Source: Polychytrium aggregatum
Lineage: Eukaryota > Chytridiomycota > Chytridiomycetes > Polychytriales
Reading direction: 5' to 3'
NCBI RefSeq assembly: GCF_025602895.1
Contig: NW_026516334.1
Location: 49,832 to 113,831 of the forward strand
Length of the DNA stretch: 64,000 bases
The notes beneath the pieces were generated by a model that was not told the DNA's origin, ran no database searches, and was given only the letters and a program-made list of their open reading frames with translations. This document shows, piece by piece, positions 34,901 to 44,182 of this stretch. Position numbers and translations under genes: made by a program. How positions within the stretch are numbered: position 1 is the stretch's first letter; each line of letters starts with the position of its first letter.

Positions 34901-37309
34901 GGGGTCGTGAAGAAAGTACAGCAAGGCGGGTGTTGTGATCAATACACCGATTCATATCTGATTTTAGGCCAGAAGGCACGCGATAGGCATTCCGAGCACA
35001 TCCTCGCCGTGCTGTCCCAACCTACCCTCGACTTCGAGTCCACAACTCCGGCAGTGCTATCGGCGGCCATAGAGCAGCCGCCAAGGGGATGCACGGTCAC
35101 CAAACTCTTGTTGGCCAAAGGGCTCCAGATGGGCAGGGGCACAGCTGTTCCGCCAACAGAGTGCGAGGCGTCGGTTGTCTGCGCAAAGATCTCCTGGACC
35201 TTGAGGGTCTTTCCAACGTCGGGGAATGAGAGCTGGACGTTGTCGTTGAGGAGCTTGATCTCGCCGTGGCTGTTGTCGTGAGACATCACCAAGTAGGTCT
35301 CGGTATGGAGGGTAGCGCCGGTGTAGGGCCCAAAGAGGGTCGTCTGGAGCTCGCGCAGCTGGCGACCAAGGAAGCTGGAGTTGGCTGGGGGCTCGTTGTG
35401 GTTGACGATGGCCGACGCCTTGAGGCCCGGCGCCATCAGCGGGCCCAGGGCAGCCGGGATGGTGCCATCCTCGATGACGTAGCCGTCGTTCTCAGTTCGC
35501 TCGCCCTTGCGCATGTCGATGATGCCTGTGATGCAAGGGCCGGCCGGGGCTTGGGGAGTTGGGTGCGTGGTGCCGATGGCATTGACGGGCTCGTTGCAGT
35601 TGTAGTTGAAGGCCAGCAAGTCGCCGTTGCCGCTGAACTGCTGGCCGACCCGATCGCTGAGGTCGAGTCCATGAGCCTTGGAACGCAGCAGGATCTCGGT
35701 CGAGCCGATGGCTCCGGCGCCGAGGACGACGACATCGGCGGTGACAAAGAGCAGCGGCTTGGTGCCAAAGGTGCACGAGTCTGCGTCGAGACCAGCGTAG
35801 AAAACGAGCCACTTGCGGGTCTCGGGGTTGTATTTGAGATACTCGACCTTGACTTCACAGTATATCTCGCATCCGTAGTCGTAGGCGCGCGGGATGTAGT
35901 TCATGAGGGTGGTGCCCTTGCTGCCGTCGTTTTCTCCCGTGCAGTCGTTGCCGTCCAGGGTCGACTTGGGCTGCCAGATGCCGGCGTTGTTGACTCTGCT
36001 TTCGAAGGCGACGGTGACGGGCGGACGATAAAAGTGGTCGTGGACGCCAAGATGCTGGGCCTGTTTCTCAAGAACCTTGAGCTTGGTGGGCGTGGGGATG
36101 TGGTCGGGGTATGGCTCGGGCTGGAGCAGCTCCTGGGCTCTGCGAAAAGCTGCAAAGGCATCAGTCGGGCAGTAGCGACAACGTGCGCCGACAGACGGGC
36201 TGTGGATCTATCGACGGCATCGACTACGCCGCAGTTGCGAGCATGTTTGAGCGAAGCGGAGCCAGCGATTCCTTTCCGGATCAATGCAGCCCTGGCTCGG
36301 ACACGGCGCCTCGCTCCGCCAAACGCTTCCGCTGCATCGTCCGCCGCTCACCTCGATCGATGCCCTCCTTGTCATTGCGTAGATCCTCGGGCCATACAGG
36401 CTGGGTCCAGACTTGGCTGTCGGCCCGAAGAGCCACGTTGGCGTTGATGAGAGATGTTCCGCCCAAGCTGTTGAGCCAGAACCAGCCACCGGCCCATCGC
36501 ACACGTATGATCAGATCGGCAGGAAGCGGCGGGCAGGCTTACTGTGGCGATTCGGTGAAACTGGCTCCATTGCCTCCCCTGCTTGGGGGACGTGTCCTCC
36601 ACCGCGAATGCCCCAGCAGACCCATCGAAATCGACGCCTCCACCGCAGAGTCGACGAGGACCACCGAACAACCTACCCGTGGCCGACGACCGCATTCTGC
36701 TGGTCGCCAAAGTAAAAGTGGAAGAGACCGGTGTGCTCTCCAACCGTCTCGCCGGCAGCAGTGACCTGGATATTTGGAGTGCACTCGAGGAGAGTCCGAG
36801 GATATTCGCCGGGCCATCTCTCCTTGCCTGGACGAACAGTCATAGACGAGGCCGAGACAGATACATAGAGCAGGGTCGTGTAGAGATATAGCAGAGTTAG
36901 GGGCGGAGAGTATGTTGACCTCGAACGAGGCCGAGATCGAGACAGGGCCAGGATTTGCAGCGATTTGTGCTCTCTCAGGGCAGAGATTTCTCCTTGGCAG
37001 CCCAGGACGACCACACCCAGACAACCGAGCAGAGGTCCGATAACGGGCATTGTCCGCCGCGGAGACATGCAGTGAGCCCATGCAAGTGAACCTATGCAAG
37101 TGAATCCCTGATTGGAGCCTGATCAGGCCGATCTCCAGCGACATGTGCGCTTCTGGGAACTTACCCCGTTCAAGGAGTGCCACGGACTTGCCGGTGGAGG
37201 CAAATCGGGCGGCGGAAATGCTACCGCCGTACCCGGAGCCGATGACGACGACATCGTAGTGGGAGTTGAGCTCGGACAGAGGCCGAGAGAGTCTGGGGAA
37301 CGAACTCAT
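31921..37309 (-). CDS. GMC oxidoreductase - alpha/beta-hydrolase fusion (cholesterol-oxidase-like)
   Basis: Eleven exons keep phase: 37165-37309, 36677-36827, 36352-36467, 35026-36149, 34775-34889, 34360-34578, 33739-34190, 33292-33510, 32876-33199, 32308-32735 and 31921-32095, giving 1,155 aa. The N-terminal FAD domain has VVIGSGYGGSISAARF, followed by GHGLGGTSLINANV, ADVVVLGAGAIGSTEILL and HPLGGCSMAADSTAGVVD, ending with GLYVSDAAVFPMALGVNPFL, the layout of cholesterol oxidase-like GMC enzymes. A middle domain (DKPSFFTSEYLTG to GRLSVTWSDLIKTH) has a beta-rich look. The C-terminal alpha/beta-hydrolase has a serine elbow VVAHSSGSL, an acid loop FIHGSNDVV and a histidine motif GYGHSDLLLGD. Similar fused enzymes are known to me mainly from bacteria and a few fungi. 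Substrate is unknown; sterol or polyketide-like alcohols are possible. Confidence 0.88.
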
Positions 37310-38019
37310 TGCTGGTGGCCTGGGCAGTTGTGAGGGTTGCGGGAGGAGAGTCGGGGCAGGCCAGAGCAGGAGAGGTGTGCGCGAGCCAGCACAAGAAGAC
37401 AGGGAGGGGGCGAGATGACCGACACGAGCCAGCGCCACAACCGGCAGTGGCTTGCGTTGACTCACCGGCCGATCTGGGCAACGATGTGGGTCTGGGCGGG
37501 ACGGTCACGGCCTTTGACCTCGATCAGAGACATGAGGAGGGCCTGGGCATATGGGATGGGCCGAGCCAAGATAGCTGCAAGTGATGCGCGGATCTGTTCT
37601 GGAACGACAGGAGCGATCCCATCGCAAAGCGGACTGCCGCGATGTTTGAGCGAACTGACGTAGGAAGAGTATAATTGAAAGACTGCTGACATAAAGTAAT
37701 AGAAAGACTGTAATGGGGTGACTGCAGACATAAAAGCAATCGAATAACTCAATCGGGGAGCATATTGGTATACATAGAATCGACTAACGAGGAGGCACGC
37801 AATCATATGAGGTGCAGCACGCCGGGTTGGGTGCCGGGTGGAACTACCAAAGGGCCGGACTTTGGAAGAACGCCAACATCGCCGGGTGGAAGAAGAACAA
37901 AACAGGCAATCGGCCGGGGATGCCCGATCATAGAAGCCGACAGACAGACGGACGGACAGACGGACCACAATCGGTATCACTGCCAGGACGTTGAAAAACT
38001 TCTCCAACGATGAGGTCAC
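37310..38019. other. Intergenic region, 710 bp
   Basis: Upstream of the GMC-hydrolase gene and downstream of CMD-like gene A. It includes AT-rich sequence near 37660-37800, with two imperfect copies of a GAAAGACTG..TAA-type stretch, and a CAGACGGACGGACAGACGG run near 37945. No gene is seen. The frame above the start at 37309 stays open upstream, so an earlier start is possible. Confidence 0.5.
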
Positions 38020-40789
38020 TTAGGCAGAGGCCCGAGCAGGCAGGCCAAGGGTCTGGCCAGCTCCAGAAGTCAAAAACGCTTCGACAACTGGCTCGTAGTG
38101 GAAGGGCTCGGTGGCCATCATGCCCGACAGCCGATGGAGCAGTGTAAAGACTCCAAGGAGAGTCACCAACTCCATCACTCCGGCTGGCGACTTGGTGCTC
38201 TTGAAGAGCGCCAGGTTGTCCTCGGTGCGGTAGCTGCGGTTGGTCGAAGCCGACTCGCGGACAAACTTGAGGGCATGGGCAAACGGGGCCGAGGCAGTCG
38301 AACGACGACCCAGGCCTGCCTCGCCGAGGTCGTCCGTGGAGATTTGCAGGACTTGGTGTGCATAGAAGGCAGCATGGCCCTGCAGGAGTGAGTTCTGGGC
38401 CTTGGTCGCATAGGCATACCAGAGGCGAGCCTTATCTTCAGGACTCCACTCGTACGGCGCCTCGTTGGTCGACTCGGAGAGGGGCTTGAGCAAGAACTGC
38501 CACATGGAGAACACGATGGCTCGCTTGGCATCGGCATTCAGCAGATTGGTGATGTACTCGGGCTGGAACCCAAGACTATCCTCAAGCAGCTTGCCAAGCG
38601 GGCCGTGGCCTGGGGATGTGGCGAGCAGAACCCGTCAGCACTTACAGCAAGGGCACAGCTGGATGGACGGATGGACAGATGGATGGACGGACAGGGAACT
38701 GTGATCAGGATGCGGTGCCGACCCCCTGGTCCTTGGCACCCTTACTTACCAACCGGGAAGTTTTTGAGCCACTTGGCCTCAATCGAGCTTGTGCCAATGA
38801 CATTGAGAGCAAGACGATAATAGTCGAGCACGCTGTAGAAGCCGCTGCTGAGCACATGCTCCTCGGCCTGGGCTTCCTGGACGAGGCTCTCGTTGGGTCC
38901 GTTTGGATCGAAGCTGGCGGGGCTGTGGCGGCGTCCATGCCAATGGCCTCTGAGGCGCTCTTGGGCCCACAAGATGTTGCCGGCCTCGAGCTCCATGCCC
39001 ATCGAGTCCTACAAACCAAGATTGATCAGCGGGGTGCTCCAGACTGTGTGCATAACGCCAAAGGGGCTCGGAGTTTTGACCAATGCAAAGAGATACCGAC
39101 AGAGACAGCATTGGCCCAGCCAATGTAGCTGGAAATGCACGCAATGAGCTGGTAGTTGCGCTCGTCAAAGTGCATGCGGGCATTGCGTTTCATATCGAGA
39201 GTCACTTTGGAGGGGATCGAGGTAGCCGAGGCCACCAGCTGAAGAGCAGCAAAGTCCTTGGCCGAGAGCGGCTCCTCGATCGGGCTAGCAAGTGCAGCAG
39301 TGTTGTTGTGGTGAAGGGCTCTGAGCTGGGCTCTCCAGGAGCCATTGATAGCATCGCCTGGTGATGGTGGTGGTAGTGGTGATGGTGGTGATGGTGATGG
39401 TGGTGATGGTGATGGTGATGGTGGTGGTGAAGGGAATGAGTGGGAGTGAGCGACAGGTTCTGGTGTGGGAAGACAAGTGCAGCCAAGTTTCCATCAGAGC
39501 AGCGATGACTTCCACAAGATGCCAGGGCAACATGATCCTCACCGAGAGCCACAGCGTGGGCAGCGCAAAAGTAACTGTTGTCCAATTGTATTGGAGATGA
39601 TGTATCACACGGGACCGGGTCAGATTGTTGGCCAGAAGGCTCGTTGTGACAGCTTGGTCTGACCTGCACATACAAGTCCCTGCAGACACGAGCCGCTGCC
39701 GGCGACCCACCAAAGACAGTGCTCACCATTTGTACTGAAGACTGCTGGTCAGGAGAACCAAGCGGCGGAGATGAGGCGATACTTGGGCAGCCTGAGGTGA
39801 AAGCGGGACGCAGTGAACCATGGCCGGATGTAAGAGACAGGCAACTTCGGCGGATTATCCATGCCGAAACTCGTATGACGATAGCGATGGAGATGGAGAT
39901 GGAGATGGAGATGGAGATGGAGATGGAGATGGAGATGGAGATGGAGATGGAGATGGAGATGGAGATGGAGATGGAGATGGAGATGGAGATGGAGATGGAG
40001 ATGGAGATGGAGATGGAGATGGAGATGGAGATGGAGATGGAGATGGAGATGGAGATGGATATGTCCATCTTTCCGGTACTCACACCAATGTCAACAAAAG
40101 GGACACCCAGCATGACAGGGGTCGTGTACTGGTACACCATCAGGGCAGGCTTCCAATAGTCGTAGATGGGTAGGCTCTTGTCGGGCGCACCGGCAACGTG
40201 CTTGATGATGCCGTTGAATTGCTATCGGAGAGAGAGAGGAGAAGCCACGGGTCAGTGGGCGAGAGCAGAAGCACCAATGACCAGCCATGCCAACTAGACG
40301 ATACTGAGAGCGTCCCCTCCAAACAACACCGCGCATTGACAAGGTGCCTCCTCCCCCCTGGGACATGTCGCCGTGCTCACAAACGCACCGCATGTTCTGC
40401 TTCGACAACCTCTCGATCGCGGCAGCTGGGCTGGAGCAGATCGGCGAGGCTCGGGCGATCGGCGGTAGCGCCACCAGAGATGCCACACTCGTTGTCGGCA
40501 CAGGGACTGAGGGTTTCAAGGATCGAGGCAATCGTTTCCTTCTTGTCGCTGAGGGTAATCGGAATACTATGCAAGGGGAGGGCAGTAAGCGAGGGAACAG
40601 GCTCTGGGTGCCCCGGTGGCCATATGCGACGCTGCTGCTCGGTACGTCAAACCCAACAATGCATCTAGAGGCATTCGTTGGGACATACCTCTTTCCGAGC
40701 ACGGTGTCCACGGACTGCGGCTCGACCTTGGTGGTCTGGATCGTGGCAACCCTGGGCTGCTTTCGACTGGCAAAGCTAAACAGAGACAT
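38020..40789 (-). CDS. AhpD/carboxymuconolactone-decarboxylase-fold-like protein, paralog A
   Basis: Six exons keep phase: 40689-40789, 40389-40566, 40086-40221, 39101-39357, 38750-39008 and 38020-38609, giving 506 aa. Two helical halves resemble the AhpD/CMD fold: the first around KDFAALQLVASATSIPSKVT and FDERNYQLIACISSYIGWAN, the second around RLWYAYATKAQNSLLQGHAA and GVMELVTLLGVFTLLHRLSG. In that family a CxxC or CxxxH pair lies where this protein has NSLLQGH; no catalytic cysteine is visible, so a peroxidase role is unlikely. Homology is suggested by pattern only. It is a paralog of the gene at 44183-47658, with the same intron positions before (D)SMG and before GHG. The intron between exons 3 and 4 is 728 nt and carries microsatellites at both ends. 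Confidence 0.75.
39360..39430 (+). repeat. GGTGAT-type microsatellite next to a splice acceptor
   Basis: Imperfect GGTGAT/GGTGGT repeats, about 70 bp. On the coding (minus) strand this is a CACCATCACC tract ending directly at the acceptor of CMD-like A exon 4. Confidence 0.9.
39888..40058 (+). repeat. (GGAGAT)n microsatellite, about 28 units
   Basis: A hexanucleotide tract of about 170 bp with almost no interruption. It lies in the intron between exons 3 and 4 of CMD-like A, starting about 27 nt from the splice donor on the minus strand. Confidence 0.97.
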
Positions 40790-42040
40790 GGTGCGATGAA
40801 GCGTTGGTCCGGAGAGTCGGTGAGGGGAAGGAGGGCGACCAAGATGGACTTGGACGAGGTTGGCAGGACGACGACAACCAGCGGCGTCGGTAGGGCGGCC
40901 CCGACCTCCTCGGCACCCCTGCTCTCCTTGACCAGCAGCTTTACAGTGCTCGCCGAAAAGGAAAGACCAAATAGGAGGTGGGGGAGTCAGGTTCGCCCGA
41001 GTGGATGCTTGTCTGCGACTGAGCCCGGAGAGACAAAGCAGGCACAGCAGCCACTCAGAGCCAAGAGGACGAGCCAACACCCAAGTCAGCACACTAATAT
41101 TAGTGTGCTGGCCGACGCTGGCGGCTGCACAGCAAGAGCCGGCCTCCCAGTGGTGCAGCCGAGCAGGCCGCAGGACAGACAGGCCCGTGGACAAAGACAG
41201 GAGGCAGCGGAATGGGGCTGCGGTGAGCGGGATCAAGGCCGGCCTGGGTATTCGGTGCCGCCTGGGGATCACAGCGTGCGAGACCTGTGGCTTTGGGCGG
41301 CCGACAGCGACCCATGGACGGATGGGGATGCGGGCAACTGCCAGGTTGCTGCCGGGAGAGGGAAACGAAGTGTCTGGAGGGTGAACAACTCTGGTCTGCT
41401 TGACAATACCGAAGGGGGACTGCGAACTTGGTCGCATACCGCGCTGTGCACGAGCTTTGACGACGATCCCGATACTGTTGGTTGTGCATTCGGTCGTTGT
41501 CCTCTGGGGTTGCTTGTCGCTGCTGTCGGTCGCACCGGATGGGATTACTGCCCTTGGCGGATCGCTCCCTCATCTTGCAGGACCGCAGTCGAGAGAGCCC
41601 CGATGGCGATCAATGAATGTGCATTCAGAGCCAGAACGAGGCTATCGATACAGGATCTCCCGTTTCGCCTTGTCGGTGTTGTGGGTCTTGAGGATGCGTC
41701 GGATCTTTGCTTGTCGTGGTGGGCTCACGCCTTCATGCACGAGCGGGCCCAGGGTCTCGATGGAAGCTTGGTGGCCTTGCTCCTCGCTGACGCTGCTGCC
41801 TCGTGGTCGCTTGCCACATGGATATCCCCAGTCACTCTTGGTGAGCGACGGACACATCGGCGCACAACACACCACCGTTCTGCAAATGTTCAAAAAGGCC
41901 CACGGGTGTGTCCTGCTCTATTGTGCACACAGATCCCAAGCTCGCCGCAAACAGGCAAGCTACGGCAATTCCATCCAGCCCAGATCATCTCGACTCGACT
42001 CGACTCGACCTGATCGAATCCGCCATCAGAGCGCTCCTTT
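40790..42040. other. 1.25-kb intergenic region upstream of CMD-like A
   Basis: This lies between the kinase gene stop and the CMD-like A start. Long open frames on both strands (for example plus 40616-42013) overlap each other and CMD-like A exon 1 and show no domain; they are taken as GC-driven shadows. The region contains a 24-bp perfect palindrome. Confidence 0.55.
41087..41110. promoter_or_regulatory. 24-bp perfect palindrome, candidate protein-binding site
   Basis: The sequence equals its own reverse complement over 24 bp, centred on AAT|ATT, with half-site CAGCACACTAAT. It lies about 300 bp upstream of the CMD-like A start codon. A dimeric regulator site is one reading; function is inferred only. 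Confidence 0.5.
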
Positions 42041-43810
42041 TTACTGCCGGTAGTCCTCCAGGCGAACGAGGATCTCGACGAAAAAGAGGCGTTCGCTGGG
42101 ATTGTCGCGCCAGCACTCTTCCATAAGCATCCAGATGTCGTCGGGAACGTCGTCAAGTCGCTTGGGTCGCTGGCCCCTGCGACAGTACAGTGCGATTTGC
42201 GACTCATCGATCACCTGGCCGTCCCGGCCAACCCAGATCGGTCCTCCGCTGCACAGGACCTCGTACATGGTGATGGCGAACGCATAAATATCGGTCTTTG
42301 CAGTGGGCCTGCATGGTCGACGGTCGTCCAGCATCTCGGGCGCCATGTGGTCCACTGTGCGGGGTGCACGCAACTCCGGAGCGCTGTTGGCCTCGGCAAA
42401 CCCAAAATCAGTGATCACGGCCCGGAACGATTCGTCGAGGAGCACACTCTGCGCCTTGAGGTCGCCGTGAAGAAGCTTCTCTTCGTGGAGGTAGGTCATT
42501 CCGGAGGAAACTTGGTAAAGGAGCTGGAGCTTCTCGTCGATGGAGCAGCTCCTTCTTGGGGAGGATACGTACTGGAGAAGCGTGCCGTTGGGCATGAAGG
42601 GCGAGACCATGAATGGCCGGGCAAAGTAGCCATCGATCTCGCCGGCGCCAATGAGAGAAAGGACGTGGGGATGGTCGAGCTTCCACCACATCTTCATTTT
42701 ATCGGCGAATAGAGAGAGCTCCACTCCACGGTCCAGCAGCTCTCGAAGCTGGCGAACGATGACCTTCGCCCCGTTGTAGCGGCCGGTATAGACGACACCG
42801 AATCCGCGGGTTCCAATCGGTTCAGCAGAGTGGTCAGTGATGTCGTTGAAGGTGATGCGCCAGCTATTGCCCTTGACAGGGCGATGGGACTGTTGAGGTC
42901 GAGGCCGTGGGGCGGCGGCACTTGCTTTGGTAAGGTCCTGCAGCCGAGCCAGAGCCTCAGCAAAGGTTGGTCTTGCTCGGGGATCCTGGTGCCAACAGTG
43001 TTCGATAAGGCCCCAAACGTCGTTCGGGAGATCGTTGATCTTCGCTGGACGGTTTCCCCTACAAATCTGCATCTCAATCACCCGGGGGCGCATGGGCTCG
43101 CCGTCGGCAGTGACCCAAGTATCCTTGCCGTCGTTCAGGGTCTCATACATGGTGATGGCAAAGGCAAAGACGTCCGTCTTTTTGGTGTGGCCGGACGGTT
43201 CCTCATCATCAAGCATCTCGGGAGCTATGTAGTCCAACGAGGAGCCTGCGAGTGCGCTTGGAGGCGAAGGAGGGGTTTGGTGAGCATAGATAAAGCCAAA
43301 ATCGGAAACAACCGATTGAAAATCACCGTCGAGTAGAATGTTCTGTGCCTTGAGGTTGCCGTGGAGAATGCTGTGGTCGTGCAGGTAGGACATGCCCGAA
43401 GCCACTTGCGTGAGCAGCTTGAGTTTCTCGGTGAGGGGCCGGACGGTGTTCGGATCGGAGACATAGTCGCGGAGGGTGCCATTGGGCATGAACGATGAGA
43501 CAATGAAAGGCTGGACGGACCTCCCGTCGGCGTCTTGGTCGCATGCCGCAAGGAGCGAGAGAACATGAGGATGGCTCAAGTCATGCCATCTTTTGGTAAG
43601 GTGACGAAACGCGACAGGCTCTCTCTGCTGATAGACCCTCGGAATCTCCCGGATGACGACCTTGATGTCGTTGTAATTGCCAACATAGACCTCGCCGAAG
43701 ATGCCACGGCCGATGGGGTTCGCCGAGCGGTCGGTGATGTGGCTGGGCGAGATGTACCACGCCGGCTTGTCGCTCGCAGCCGAGCTGGAGGACATGTACC
43801 GGCTTGCCAT
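42041..43810 (-). CDS. Tandem protein-kinase-domain protein, catalytic residues altered (TKL-like)
   Basis: A single 589-codon exon with two kinase-like domains (about residues 25-295 and 320-585). Domain 1 has a glycine loop IGRGIFGEVYVG (33-44), then VVIRE where the ATP-binding Lys is Arg (54), HGN (150-152) instead of HRD, and an intact DFG (170-172) and APE. Domain 2 has IGTRGFGVVYTG, again Arg for Lys (VIVRQ, 353), HGD (448-450) and DFG (468-470). SMVDVFAFAITMYE-like and CWxxxPxxRPxF segments place it near TKL/tyrosine-kinase-like proteins. Domain 1 lacks the catalytic Asp and is expected to be inactive; domain 2 retains Asp but lacks the usual Lys. The two domains are clearly an internal duplication. 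No signal peptide, membrane helix or introns. It sits between the CMD-like paralogs. Confidence 0.92.
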   Translation of the reverse strand: MASRYMSSSSAASDKPAWYISPSHITDRSANPIGRGIFGEVYVGNYNDIKVVIREIPRVYQQREPVAFRHLTKRWHDLSHPHVLSLLAACDQDADGRSVQPFIVSSFMPNGTLRDYVSDPNTVRPLTEKLKLLTQVASGMSYLHDHSILHGNLKAQNILLDGDFQSVVSDFGFIYAHQTPPSPPSALAGSSLDYIAPEMLDDEEPSGHTKKTDVFAFAITMYETLNDGKDTWVTADGEPMRPRVIEMQICRGNRPAKINDLPNDVWGLIEHCWHQDPRARPTFAEALARLQDLTKASAAAPRPRPQQSHRPVKGNSWRITFNDITDHSAEPIGTRGFGVVYTGRYNGAKVIVRQLRELLDRGVELSLFADKMKMWWKLDHPHVLSLIGAGEIDGYFARPFMVSPFMPNGTLLQYVSSPRRSCSIDEKLQLLYQVSSGMTYLHEEKLLHGDLKAQSVLLDESFRAVITDFGFAEANSAPELRAPRTVDHMAPEMLDDRRPCRPTAKTDIYAFAITMYEVLCSGGPIWVGRDGQVIDESQIALYCRRGQRPKRLDDVPDDIWMLMEECWRDNPSERLFFVEILVRLEDYRQ

Positions 43811-44182
43811 CTTGTGTTTGACCGGAATCGAAGAACGCCGGGCTGGCGGGAGACGAGCGACGGATGATGGAAGCCGGAAAGAGCGAGGAGGCGGTCAAGG
43901 AGGTGTGGCTTGGCCATTTCCATATCAGTTCAGCACGTGATCACCATTTCGCCCTGCAAGCCACGAGACCTGCGAATCTGCCGTCGATGCGATCTGCAGC
44001 ATTGGAAGCGATTTATTGATTTACACGGCTCGGCCTATGCATGCGGGGATCTACGTGCTTGAGCATGGGTGTGCCCATGTATGCGGATATGATAATGGAA
44101 TGGGGGGGGGTATATGAAGGCGGGAATGCGACTTGGGCCTTTGTGAGGAGGCGGCGGCTGGGGAAACAATGTCGCCGTCCAT
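43811..44182. other. Short intergenic region
   Basis: 372 bp between the kinase start and the CMD-like B stop. It should hold the kinase promoter and the CMD-like B 3' UTR. A G-run lies near 44103. No gene is seen. Confidence 0.6.

Noticed and set aside
36539-37465. 308-codon continuous frame at the GMC gene 5' end
   Set aside because: It reads through a real intron (36828-37164); only its first part matches the FAD motif, and exon 2 resumes in another phase.
39202-40140. Minus-strand frame with long Ile-Ser and His runs
   Set aside because: It is a readthrough of the GGAGAT and GGTGAT microsatellites inside an intron of CMD-like A; the true exon frame differs.
40616-42013. 465-codon plus-strand open frame
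   Set aside because: Composition-driven; overlaps CMD-like A exon 1 antisense, shows no motif, and has no paralog in the window.
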